In this document: piece after piece, positions 1 through 10,639 of the stretch
How positions within the stretch are numbered: the stretch's first letter is position 1
How the letters are laid out: each line of letters begins with the position of its first letter
Origin: Letharia columbiana
Taxonomy: Eukaryota; Ascomycota; Lecanoromycetes; Lecanorales; Parmeliaceae
DNA length: 64,000 nucleotides
Direction: 5' to 3'
Assembly: GCF_014066305.1 (NCBI RefSeq)
Contig: NW_023501150.1
Coordinates: 41,001-105,000, forward strand
Position numbers and translations under genes: made by a program
Notes under the pieces: generated by a model
What the model was told of the DNA's origin: nothing
The model's input: the letters and a program-made list of their open reading frames with translations, nothing else
The model's database searches: none

Positions 1-1037
1 TAATCTCATTACCAGCGCGGTATCTGCTTCTTTGCAGGACACCATTTCCAAGGCATGTTTCTCGTCCTTCTGCGGGAGAATGGATCTGATAGATGATGAC
101 CTGCTAGCGCTCATGTTGTGGCCAGTGTCCTGATGTAGTATTCCTAATTCTGTAACTGGTTGACACGCGTTTTTAACGCCACTGTTGCGCTTTTGGAACT
201 CGCGTCACGCGATTCGAAATGTGACAAATTACATATCCTATATGACACCCCTTCATTTAGTTTCTGCTTCACGGCTTTTCTTGAAAAGGATCTGTAGAAT
301 CCAGATTTGACCATCCTCAGAATGACCACCCTTGAGCTGTCACATTCCCATTTCTCAGCAGCGCCTTCATCAATATTTTACTCCCTGTCAAGCACGAGGG
401 CCGATCTCAAATATGAAAAAAAACCCCCACACTTCACATTACTCAACGGTCTCGCGACCCACGCATCAGTATTCGCACCTCCAAACCCTCTGTACTCTTG
501 AATCAGCCAACCTCAATAAGAAGCACTTTCACACGGGTTTTCCGGCAATGCCTACCCAGATGGGATCTTCGGCTCCGTAAATACGCGTACATTGTCGTTG
601 TCAGACGAAACGAACTGAATTAAACCATACCAAACCAAACGATAAAAATGTGTGCTGATCGCGTAGACTACGTACGCATCAGCAAGCACGGGCCATCTTG
701 CTGCCCGGCTGTCCTAGAATATCGTGCTCACAGATGACGGCGGCGCCTGAGTTGATTAACAATAAGGTGCATTACATATTCGTGAGCGAGACAGTTTGGA
801 CACTGGAGGCGGGGTTTATGCCGAATCTTTCCCCGTTGCTTTTGTGGTCGCTAGTATGTTCATTGATATGGCTTACTGGAGTTTAATATTATGGGCGGAT
901 GTGGAGAAGCCGTTGGCAAGCACATGCAGTGCACCAGATAGGTTTCATAGATTTGGAGAATTCTATCGAACCTCGCTTTTAACTTGTTGTCATTTTCTGC
1001 TTCAGCCCCCAACATGAGGGTTTTACTATGCTGTCTC
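1..1037. other. No gene recognised
   Basis: Short open frames occur on both strands, but none has recognisable motifs, a convincing start or splice sites that extend it. The right edge is the 3' flank of the minus-strand Tma64 gene that ends at 1038. Confidence 0.5.
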
Positions 1038-3157
1038 TCATTTCTTCTTCCCCTTCGTTTTATCCAAGACCTCAATCCAATGTCTATTCACGCCTCTCTT
1101 TTCTAAGGCCTTCACCACGGCATCTTTCTGCGGGCCCTGAACCATGATCTCCTGAACCGGTTTCTTTGGGCTGCTGCCCATTAATTGGCCAACGCTCGTG
1201 GAGCTCGCACAAGCTTTCTGCAATTCCTCGGCCAGAGGTTGCGGGTTGATGTGGAAAACCTCTACACCAGATAGCTTGGTCACGGTCTTGTTACCGGAAC
1301 GCGTCTCAAGCGTGATTTGGATTTTGGGAGCATTTCCCGACTTGGCTTTGACCGTCTCCCTTGTTTCGTTGTTTCGAAGGATGACCCAGAACGGCGAGCA
1401 GGCTTGCAACATACGGTCGATGAGAGCGTCACGAGGTACGCTGCCTTTGGCGATGACTTCGCGGTCTAGGGAGGAATTGCCGTCAAAGACTGCGTTTGCT
1501 AGAATAGGGTCGAGGTTGACCAAGCGCTTGTTCTTGTCTGATATCAGATTTTCAGATTCTATGTAGGATGCAATTATCGGGCGTATTTCTGTGGGCAGAT
1601 AGAGCGCTTTGACACTGGCACTGGATGCTTCGAAGACTGGCGAGAACGCCTCCTTGGGTCTGAATAGGTTGATCTTTTGGAGCTTTTGCCCAATTGAGTC
1701 GTCACTCGGAGAGTCGCCTGCTGCGATACTTTTGCCTCCACCACCTCCGCCGGACTCTGCACCAGGCGTGTCTTTCGTTGGCAACTTGTAAGGCTTGAAG
1801 CTAGTAAAGATTTCGTCATCAAAGTCAATGTCCAGAACAACGCATTCGCCTCCATCACGGTCTTTGGACTTGAGAAGCTTCTGCTTGTCCAGAGCCTTGA
1901 TGAATTTTTTCGCGTTCTTCCAGCTTGTCTTTTTGATGTGCAGGGATGCCGCCTGGGCAGGCGAGTAGATTGGTAAGTATGGCAGGACGAAGTTGGAGAT
2001 GACCAGTGACTGGTTGATCGGGAAGTTCAAGCCTTGACGTGGATCGCTCTTATGGGTGTTTCGGTGGTGGTGGACACCGTATATGAAGGCCTTCCAGAAA
2101 GCGTCATCGATGTCTGAGATCTGTAAGCATTGGGACTTTTCCTGGCTCGTTAAATTGGCATCGTGCCTTTAGTTGATAACTCCTTGTCCTCCTCTCCCAC
2201 TACCTCATATGGCCTAGCGTCTTCACCTTCGACAAAGTCATTCCGCGATCCGAGTCTCGTGTGCTGCTCGGGCTCCTGATTGAGAGATACTCCCCCCTCA
2301 GCATCATCATCGTCGTCGTCCTCAATGGTCAAGTGCTCCACGCCTCCCCTCAAGCTTGCATCAGTAGTATCCACATCCCACCCTTCAATGCGTTCCGGGG
2401 CGCTTCCTCCAGGCTTGCCTGCTGGGCTCCATGCCCAGATCTCATCCCCATCCCAGTGCTCCCCTCGGACAGCATGTCCTTTGGCGCCTTTCACCTCTTG
2501 CAGAGAAGCAACATCGATCTCGCAGATCCCCACGACCATAGGCACGCTGGGCTTGTCGAGGCTGGCGATGGCGACAATGGAGTCCTTAATTGCTTTGGAC
2601 GGGAACGGCGGTCCACGAGCCAAGCCTGGCGTCATAAGAGGCGCACCGCTGCGTAGCTTTTTCAAGACAATCTCAGGGGTGTAGAGGAGAGGTACCAGTT
2701 GTGGATGCCGCCACAGTGTGTAGACTGCCAATCACACAGTTACCTTTGATCCAAGGTCGACGACTTTAGGGCTTACCAGTCGGGATGAGCCTCTCTTCAA
2801 TTTTGAACCACAGTATGCGTTGCTCCTCTCCCGGGTGTGTCCCAGCGTAAACCGTCCCAGAAACCTGCTTCAACTCAGGTCCTGCCGTCGTGCTGAACCT
2901 GGCTGAAAGGGCGTTCTCCGGCATTAGAGAGTTGCGTAGGCCACCCAAGCTCAAGGCAGGTGACGCCTCGTGAATTTTGTCTCCTTGCTCTTCAACATTG
3001 CCAGGCACCTCTATGTCGAAGTCTCTGATTATCTGGTCTGCTATTTTGCGTCTGTCCGAGGAGCGAAGAGGGGCAAGGGGCTTGATCTGTGCGAGGGCTT
3101 AGCAACGGAGCGTGGAAGGGTCAGGACATCAGGAACATTTGGCTTCTTCTTGAACAT
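1038..3157 (-). CDS. tma64: Translation initiation/recycling factor eIF2D homologue (Tma64)
   Basis: This is the cytosolic eIF2D-type factor, which acts in 40S ribosome recycling and non-canonical initiator tRNA delivery. Four exons can be joined by GT-AG introns: 3157-3137, 3086-2777, 2724-2204 and 2120-1038, giving 644 residues. Exon 1 encodes only MFKKKPN, and exon 2 continues with IKPLAPLRSSDRRK, the usual N-terminal signature of this family. A PUA domain follows (VYTLWRHPQLVPLL, then VVGICEIDVASL). An acidic linker with a run of Asp comes next. After it lies the SWIB/winged-helix region, from residue 285 (IDDAFWKAFIYGVHHH, GLNFPINQS). The C-terminal SUI1 domain ends in QGPQKDAVVKALEKRGV and a basic tail. 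The first three exon phases fit exactly. The 83-nt third intron lies in the poorly conserved linker, so its donor at 2203 is the least certain junction. Confidence 0.92.
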
Positions 3158-4324
3158 ATTGGATTGAGTACCCAAATGTCTGCGTGAATGTTGGAGTCGT
3201 AGCGCTGGTCGTGACAAGCAGTCGTAACCTTCTGAGGATGAAGTGGTCAAGGCGCCGGATAGCTGAGGTGAAAAGCCCAGGGATTTCATATGCGCTTCCT
3301 TCCTGTGCTCTTCTGCTATTTTTGTTGGCACGAACAATCGAACATGAGGTTAGAGGGTATTTAATTCGTAATAGGTTCGATTTCTATTGGCGCTGGTACA
3401 ATGGTGTAGTGGTTTTGGATTTTCTACCCTCTAATAGCATCTCAGGTACTAGTACCACCTCGAAATTCACCTCTACTGCAATCTTGCCCACTCTATGAAG
3501 ACCTCGCATGATGCATCCTTTCATCTTTGATGAGCATATCGAAAGCTACTAATAAGATTAAAGAAAGAGAAAAGGAAGCAGACTGTCATTAATGTTGCAG
3601 ACGTCGTTAACAATTTACATTGCATTGTTTCTAATGTGTGCCTGTAAGAGCTCGTACCTCCATGTCTATTTTCATAGCATAGCCTGACGCCAAGGTTGCG
3701 TCGTTCGCTTTATAATCGCTTCTCATAGCACTACCATCGCGGACTTTGGCAGCTTGAGTCATCCAGTGTGTATCTCGTCTATGCACATCGGGTTGATGAT
3801 TCGAGTATGTTGGTGGTTGAGACTGATCGGACTATTTGAGAAAAGGCAACTTGGACAGTAGAGTAACCAACAGGGAATCAATGCATCCTCCGATTTCCTA
3901 GATAAGAAAGCAAGATTCGATCGTTCAGTCGCATGGTAATTTGAAAATAGAACTAGGACAGGCTTGGATGGTGTCACTTCTGCAAGCTACAAAAAGCCAA
4001 CGTGTTTGAACGGGCGTGCAATCCCCACGAGCTACCTGTCAATCTACCTTCTCTCGCAACGTTCAGCACTGAATAAGAAAATACGAAGCTATCATCCATG
4101 CTTACCAAAACACTTTTTTTGAGCCGTTTCAAGTTGTTTCAACCATGGTTCATTGCACGAATAAACGCCATGCCCATCACGAAGGGCCACATTGGTGACA
4201 TCTCTCCTGTGGGCTCCGCTTTAGAACACCCGCACACTCGGGGAGATCTGGACAGGACTCGCAAACGGGCTCGACGCAGACTGGACCATGACCTCCGTGC
4301 ATAGGCCAGGCTGAGTCGTCACGC
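3158..4324. other. Intergenic, no gene recognised
   Basis: This is the 5' flank of Tma64 and the 3' flank of the cysteine-rich gene. A stretch near 3391-3440 has an A-box-like TGGTGTAGTGG, and GGTTCGATT lies just upstream at about 3373. The two are in the wrong order for a plus-strand tRNA, and I could not fold a cloverleaf. Confidence 0.4.
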
Positions 4325-5430
4325 TTAACTTGTGCGTCCTGATTCAAATGTGTTCAGCAACGATCTTTGGTAGAGAAGACTTGATGAGTAAAGGGTACAA
4401 CCCACTTCACTACGCTTCTCCTTTTCTGTCGCGCAGCCTGGAGAACCAGAGTGATCTAGGCATTCGAAGGTTGTGCATGTTCCGTTTTCGAAGCAGATGA
4501 AGCCGATCGGAAGAGCTTCGCTACGTTTCTCCTTTGGTGTCAAACATGTTGAGGAATCAGGGAACTCTAAGCATTCGATAGTCGGAGCGCATGTTCCGTT
4601 CACAAAGCAGACCTCCCCAATATCTTCAGATTTGTTGTGTTTTTCTTCCTCGCAATCAAGGCATACACAGCCCGAGCCGTCCAATTCGCAGGATGTTTTG
4701 ACGGGCGTGGGTAAGATGGTGCGGCGTGGAGTGGTTTGAGAACATTGCCCGCGTCTGGGATCTTCGTCAGCACAGACGGGAGTAGGCTCGCCGATGAAAT
4801 TGTCGCCTTCGGATTAGCGTTTGCTCGGTGCGGTCTGTCACATATGGGTCAGGGAGTTTTTAGAGCGAAGAAGACAGCGACCGAGACACGCGTCATGCCT
4901 GTTTACCTCGCTGCGTTCTTTCACATCTGGCCCTGGACATCCACAAACATCTGGGTGTTCGAGACACAAGAAGTTGATACATTATCCCTCGTGAGGTCCG
5001 CTCGTGAAGCATTTGAAACCAATAGGGTCTGGTCCACGATAATCTGTGCATGTCGTGCCTGGTGGAAGTGATGCGGATGACGCGGAAATCGGCGTTAAAA
5101 CAATAGGATCGACATTAATTGGACTAAATCCTCCGTCAAGCTCACAGTCAGACGAAGCAGCTTCGTTTCGCTTTTCCTTGCTTGCCGCTGGCGGCGGTGC
5201 GTTTGGACAACCACAAGTATTTGGCAATTCGAGACACTCGAAGGTGATACACCGTCCCGCATGGGGTCCGCTCTCGAAACATTCTGTGCCAATAGGGACC
5301 GGTCCATGATGAGCTGTGCATGTCGTGGCTGATGGAATTGAAATGGACGAAGTGGTAGTCGGAGTTGGACCGACCACTATTGGGCCGCAGTCTTCATCGA
5401 GCGGACAAGGTGATGCGTCTCTTGGTGGGA
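4325..5430 (-). pseudogene. Cysteine-rich repeat protein with dibasic (Kex2-like) KEKR sites, disrupted
   Basis: I do not recognise a named family. Reading on the minus strand, a module recurs about four times: CT..GP.PIG..CF.SGPH.G.C.xFECLE.P..C.C, followed by a charged stretch ending KEKRNEA, KERSE, KEKRSEA or KEKRSEV. The KR followed by Ser/Asn-Glu-Ala is what Kex2 and Ste13-type processing of a secreted precursor would use, but secretion itself is not shown. No signal peptide or ATG can be joined to the 5' end: the first readable residues (about 5497) follow a stop and overlap the ankyrin frame. Two in-frame TAA codons interrupt it. One is at 4984-4982, where the sister repeat has an Arg codon and the motif expects a residue before CINF. 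The other is at 4816-4814. A possible intron (donor after KERSE, acceptor ATGTGACAG) lies between them but does not remove either stop. The gene is probably decayed, or alternatively has introns I cannot place. Confidence 0.5.
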
Positions 5431-5435
5431 GGAGG

Positions 5436-6167
5436 TTACCAGGGATTGCGGCGTGCGGGGTAATGTCCACGGTGCTGTTCTCCAGCTTGGTTGTCAATTA
5501 GAAGTGCAGCTATCCCTACCGAAGCTTCCTCGGCTACTATGGCTAGTGTGGTCTTATAGTCCTTAAAGAGGTTGCGATTGGTGTCCGCGCCGTGGGATAA
5601 GCAGAGCTTGACGAACTCGATATCGCCGTCGGCCGCGAACTAGGTGAGCATGTCTCCCATATACCCCATTACGTAAGTGACGTCTACGGCTTCGGCGGCG
5701 AGGATGGCGTCGTAGGTTTTGATCGAGCGGTTGTTGCGGATGTGGTCCATGACTTGACTTGTCACTTTACCGCCGGAGGCGAGACAGTGTTGGTTGATGG
5801 CGGAGTGGTCCTTGCCGGCGGCGACGTACATTGTGGATGAGAGCGGAGGATCGGAGCAGGGGTTTTGGAGTTTATGGTTGGAGAGGTATGGGAGGATGGC
5901 GGAGAGGGAGCCTGCGTCGCAGGTATTGTACAGTTCTTCTCCTAATTCGGCTTTTATCTGGTGTTCTACATGATGGTGTTCGCAACAGTGGGACTGTGGG
6001 TTAGTGGGTCCATTATGAGGCCATAGCGTTGGTGGTTGTTTGATCAACCGTTCCATCAATATGCGATATGCGATAGTAGGGAGACAGGTGGCCATGGCGA
6101 GTACTATTTGTATGGCCACTGCACCAGTAGTGGGCTCTTCATTCGAATTGTTCTCTTTCAGAGCCAT
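5436..6167 (-). CDS. Ankyrin-repeat-like protein, possibly truncated by a frameshift
   Basis: The chosen start is an ATG at 6167 (MALKENNS). The C-terminal half has ankyrin-type helices: AAGKDHSAINQHCLASGG, then YDAILAAEA. After an inferred 51-nt intron (GTAGAC...CTCACCTAG), it continues with FAADGDIEFVKLCLSHGAD and IAALLID. The frame then runs out at TAA 5438-5436. Near 5495 another frame would continue with KLENS, a sequence common in fungal ankyrin proteins after LIDNGA. A one- or two-base loss may therefore have truncated the gene. The N-terminal part is unlike any family I know and may hide another intron. The intron call rests on removing an in-frame TAG and restoring the ankyrin pattern. 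The gene lies directly upstream of the cysteine-rich repeat gene on the same strand and overlaps its 5' end, so the boundary between the two is unresolved. Confidence 0.5.
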
Positions 6168-6194
6168 ATCATTGTTCTCCCTCCCACCCACACC

Positions 6195-6202
6195 TATATA
6201 TA
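6195..6202 (-). promoter_or_regulatory. TATA-like box
   Basis: TATATATA on the minus strand lies about 28 nt upstream of the proposed ankyrin-gene ATG at 6167. That spacing would put transcription start close to or after this ATG, so the true start codon may be further in. Confidence 0.3.
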
Positions 6203-7246
6203 GCTTCATTTTCACTCCAGGTCATGTCGCTTAGACATGGGAGTTTTTCTAGCGCTGGGGGGCCTTTCTGGGCTATTTGCATGTCCAGAAAGGTCTTAGC
6301 TGCCCCAGTGTTGGATATGCCCAATCATATATCTACATATCTACTTGTGCATGCGTCATTTCTGTATGGCCTCACTGTTTGCGAGCACTAATGAGTGGAT
6401 TTACTTTTTGCTGGCTTTGCAAACTTGGAAAACTGAATCAGCAGGTTTTGAAGGAGATTTGAGTCATGGTGTCGTGGTATGAATGGTAGCCTTATCTTTT
6501 ACACTTAGGACTGTAGCGCTACTCAGCCTTACCAATTCAGATTCGGAGAACGTACGTGGAATAAGCTGTGCTGGAGAAGTTATGGTTGTATCGTAAGCTC
6601 AGAGAACAAAATCTCCAAGGTGACTGACGAATACAAGAGAGACAACCCCTTCAGTGATCTCAAGGAACGCCCTATTCGCCGATTCTGAGCATAGGAACGG
6701 CTTTTACGGAAACAGATATTTTTATCATCAATCGAATTGATACCTTAGCAACTCACCAGGAAGTGTTGGCCAAATGTTCGGTGGAACTTGTCGGCGGCGA
6801 AATACCATGTTTCAGAGTCAAACGAATCGTATCATGTGCCGTGGAGAAGGCTCTTATCGGAAGTGTGATACGGTGGGGTTTCTGGGCAGAGGCATTGGTT
6901 GGTCTCCCGATGCTAGTGATAGAGGCTTCAAGATTGCTGAGCAGGGTACAGTGAAGAGTAGCTACGGAAGAGATATCGGAAGAGACATACAGCCATGGAG
7001 ATATGAGGACGGACGAGGGAGGGATACTGTGGAAGAGTGATCTCCATTTGGAGACATTGTGAGGGGCGCTTCATGAACTGATTGAACCATTTTTATATGC
7101 GTTTGGTCTTTTCGTGCCAGTTTTGTAGCGGTCTTGTAAAGTAGCAGTCGGGTTTCAAGTTGGACAGTTTACTCGTGTACGCAGGAGTATTGTCTGTCTG
7201 ATCGTACACAGTCAGGAACAATTGTAAGCCGAATTGGTTCGCTCGG
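6203..7246. other. Intergenic, no gene recognised
   Basis: Only short frames without motifs or convincing splice signals are present. The region separates two minus-strand genes. Confidence 0.4.
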
Positions 7247-9739
7247 CTAGACAAGGATCTTTTTCCCATTTCTCAGGTTCTCGATCTCGCGCTTCAGCTC
7301 TTCCCGCTTCCTCTTCGTAGAGACATCTTCCCCTGCGATACGATCCAACTGAGCCTCCTCCAACCCACTCACAAAGTTCGGAGAAAACAGCCGGACCGGC
7401 GCAGTAGGTCCTGTAAGAAGGTAGTGATCCACTGCTTGCATGCAGACGACGTCCACAAAGCGCTTGCGAGCCACTTTGTAATAAGACTTGAGGATATCAT
7501 GAAGGTCACGGATAGTGTGATCAGTGTTGCTTGCGGTCGAAGTTTGCAGGATGTCGTTTACTCTCACCACGTCGCCGTGACCTTCAGCGTCGAATTTCAT
7601 GTTCTCCATGAGCGCCTTCAAACGTTGCTGTCGGCTTGGACAAGTCAGTGTCGGTAGCTGAGGGTTTCGTGCTCTGTACATACCATTTCTCGAGGTTGTC
7701 GGCGAAGTAGTGGTTCTCTGTTAGCGGAGTGCCATTTCTCTCGACGTAGAGGATGAAGTTTGCATGATCGATACTCTTTTTATAGCGTTCTATCAGACCA
7801 TCCATGAGCACCGACACGAGTGCCGACTGAACGCGTTGGTCCTCGCAGATAGCTGCAATTAGAGCAAGGATGAAGTTGTGGACATGGGACACGACATCAC
7901 TAACGTAGCCTAGTGCGAGATTATCCCAATTGGCGGACTGCTGCTTCCAAATGATAGGAAGAAGCGACGCATCGAACGTTCCCAGCTCAAATCCCCGAGA
8001 GCTCTTGTAGACCTTATCGAGCCACGGTATGATACCCGTTGGCTTTGGCATTGGCACTTCGCAGCCCTCGTGTAGGATGTCATCAAGTTCAGGCTCGGGC
8101 CCTGTTTGACGAACACTTTGGGATTGCTCATTGGAGTCCTCGTCATCATCCTCCTCGGTTCCTTCGACGTGATCACCCTCCTCGGACAGCTCAGAACCTT
8201 GGCTGAATGTCATAGTGTGACCTCTCTTCCAAACATCGTCAGCGAAGATCGCATTGCGATCAGCCACAGCTGTGGCTAATTTCAGGCCCGGGACGCTGTC
8301 AAAGAGGTCGTCGGCCCCGTAGCGGGCTGCCAAGGCAAGGGAGGTTGTGCTATGGAATCGGGTCGCGAGGTTGAGCAGATACTCGCGCTGTTGTTCTCGA
8401 TTTTCCCGGCAAGGCCCGAGCGACTCCAGTTGTCTCTTGCGCTCATTCAGTCTTCTATTGATGTCGGATTTTACCTAGAAAATCAGCTGCGGAATTCCAC
8501 ATCTTTGGAGACCAAGCCATACATTTGGGAACTCCTTCTTCACCATCTCCGTCAGGATGTCGCGGAGCTGTCCCTGAAGAGACTCAACGCCAACGCGGTT
8601 TTTCTGGAGTCTGGCCCAGGGTTCTTTGCTCTTGAAGAAGTTTGTCTCCGAGGCGTGTCTATCAAATTTAGGATTCTCAAGTTCCGATTGCCCAGGATTC
8701 CTGACCATCGACCAGCCGAGCTTGAGTTTATAGCTTCGACCTATTGAAGGTCAGTACCGTGGGCATCTTTTCTGCGGAGGTCTGTAACATGTGACTTACC
8801 TTCCACAAGATCAACTACGCGATGCTCGGCCCCTTTATCGACGAGATCTGGCTTGGTCAAAACCCCCAAGGTTCTCTGACCCTCTGTGTCACATTTCTCC
8901 GCCATCTTCAAGATCTCTTGGGTGGCAATATCGACATTTGCTGGGATGACTGCAAGAATGACCGACCTTGGGTTCCTCATATACTGATTCACCATATTTC
9001 TGACAACCTCAATGTCTGAGTCCGTGGTCACGCCTACTGTGGTATTTCTGAAAATGCCCGGAACGTCAATGACGCTCAAGTGCTGTTGCTTTGGGCCACA
9101 GATCTCAATCTTCAGCACATCGTCAGAAAATGTATTGGCTCCTTCATCAGAAGCCCCAAAGACTTTGAGGCCCATGAGCTTGTGTACCTTTCCGCAGTTT
9201 AGTGCATGAGCCGAAAGTGATTATTGTTGGGATGGTCTGATAAGGCTCACCTCTCGTAAGATTTCTGCGAACGTTGGATCGTCTGCGAATTTTGGCTGGT
9301 CCAAAGTTTCGAGATTTCTCTGGTACTTCTTGAGTCTCTCTGCGTGATCAGGGTGCGCGTTTGCGCTGGGAAGTATTGACACGGAGACCTCTGTCGTGGC
9401 AGTCCTTCTGAATGTAATGTGAGTGGCGAATCTGGTGCAAAGTCCACTGTCACGTGGGAAAGGCAGGGCTGTGAGGCCTTCAAGCACCGAGCTTTTTCCA
9501 CTGTATGAATCATTAGTGGCTAATTGACTGCTACGCGCTGCTTGCCGCTGCTTGACGTACCTTGATTGATCACCTACTACAAGTAGCTATGGCAATGTCA
9601 GTCAGCTTCTCGCCTGATGATCCTAGATACCTACCTGGGGAAGAGAGACGTATTCGCCAATGTTGTGTTGGAACAGCTTGTCGATCGTCTCCAAGAGGAC
9701 AGGATCAGCCAGGCTCTTTGCTGATGAGTTGTCTGCCAT
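7247..9739 (-). CDS. Dynamin-family GTPase (Mx/Vps1-like)
   Basis: This is a membrane-remodelling GTPase of the dynamin superfamily, 720 residues in seven exons: 9739-9635, 9586-9561, 9500-9251, 9187-8800, 8740-8523, 8474-7680 and 7627-7247. All six introns are GT-AG and phase-consistent. The P-loop GDQSSGKSS (residues 40-48) is split by intron 2. Switch I lies near LCTRFATHITFRR. The DVPGI motif is at residues 168-172 and TKPD at 238-241. The middle/stalk region follows, with an acidic insert (EGTEEDDDEDSNEQ). The last exon holds the GTPase effector domain (DILKSYYKVARKRFVDVVCMQ). No PH or transmembrane segment is seen, which fits the Mx-like fungal class rather than classical dynamin. The donor of the last intron (GTACAG) was chosen over the adjacent GTATGT because only it keeps phase with QRLKALMENM. 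Divergent from Sey1. Confidence 0.93.
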
Positions 9740-10639
9740 GATGGGCACAATCTGCAGTAGAAAGTAGTGTACGGTGAGAGACCGTTCTGTTCTGTGGAAG
9801 AATGGAAGAATGGAAGTGATGGTGAGGGAAAGAAGATTGTTTGCTAGTGGCCAAAGAAATGACGGGAAGATGCATGCAGTAGAGGTTATGCGACATACAC
9901 ATGTCAAGCCGCAGAAACAGGAAATGAGCTGGCTGTGAACTTGAAGTAAAAATGACAAGGGCGAGCAGAGGACATCGAGTCTTTTCGACTCAGCCACCGA
10001 TCGTAAATGCCCCTTCTAGAGCAATCGATACTCCTAAACAGAGTCTACGCATTCCAGACTTTCATCTCCTTCAGCGACTACGGCTCGACAACAAGACTTT
10101 AGTCCACGCTCTTCGCTCGTTGACAGAGAATTTTTGGGTTTCATTGAGCTAGTGTCCTAAGACAGTGGTAAGGCGTTTCCCTTTTCTTTGTTTGTTACTT
10201 CAAGGTCCTTGCCAGGTTGTATCTTCCTCCAAGCCCGGTTGCTACAAATTCGAGCATGCCACTCTCGCAGAGAATAGTAAGCAGAGTGGGTATGAATGCG
10301 GTTGTTATGATGACCAGGCGTATGCCACATAGAGGCCCATAGCTCCTTCATGCGATCCTCTTAATATTGTAAAGATCTGTTGATGATTGGTAGCGTAAAG
10401 GCGATGGGGAGATGTGAACAGACGAAGAGACATGTGTGAGGTCCGTTAAATCGCACACGCGCTAGCAGCAGACAGGCTTGGCGTCACTCCGGGAGCTATT
10501 CGCTGTGACGGCGAACGCCAACCAAAAAAATAAAGAAGGTTGATCACACTCCCAATATCAATTTGAGCTAATCACTGCCCGCCACATCAAATCTGGAGCC
10601 TTGGTAGCTTGTACCCCTTTTTGAATTCTTGCTTGCGTT
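9740..10639. promoter_or_regulatory. Divergent intergenic region between dynamin-like gene and Sey1
   Basis: About 900 bp separates two start codons that point away from each other. It should hold both promoters. I saw no gene and no single element that I can name with confidence. Confidence 0.4.

Noticed and set aside
3370..3440. tRNA-like A-box and B-box sequences
   Set aside because: The B-box-like GGTTCGATT precedes the A-box-like TGGTGTAGTGG, and no cloverleaf or discriminator stem could be drawn on either strand.
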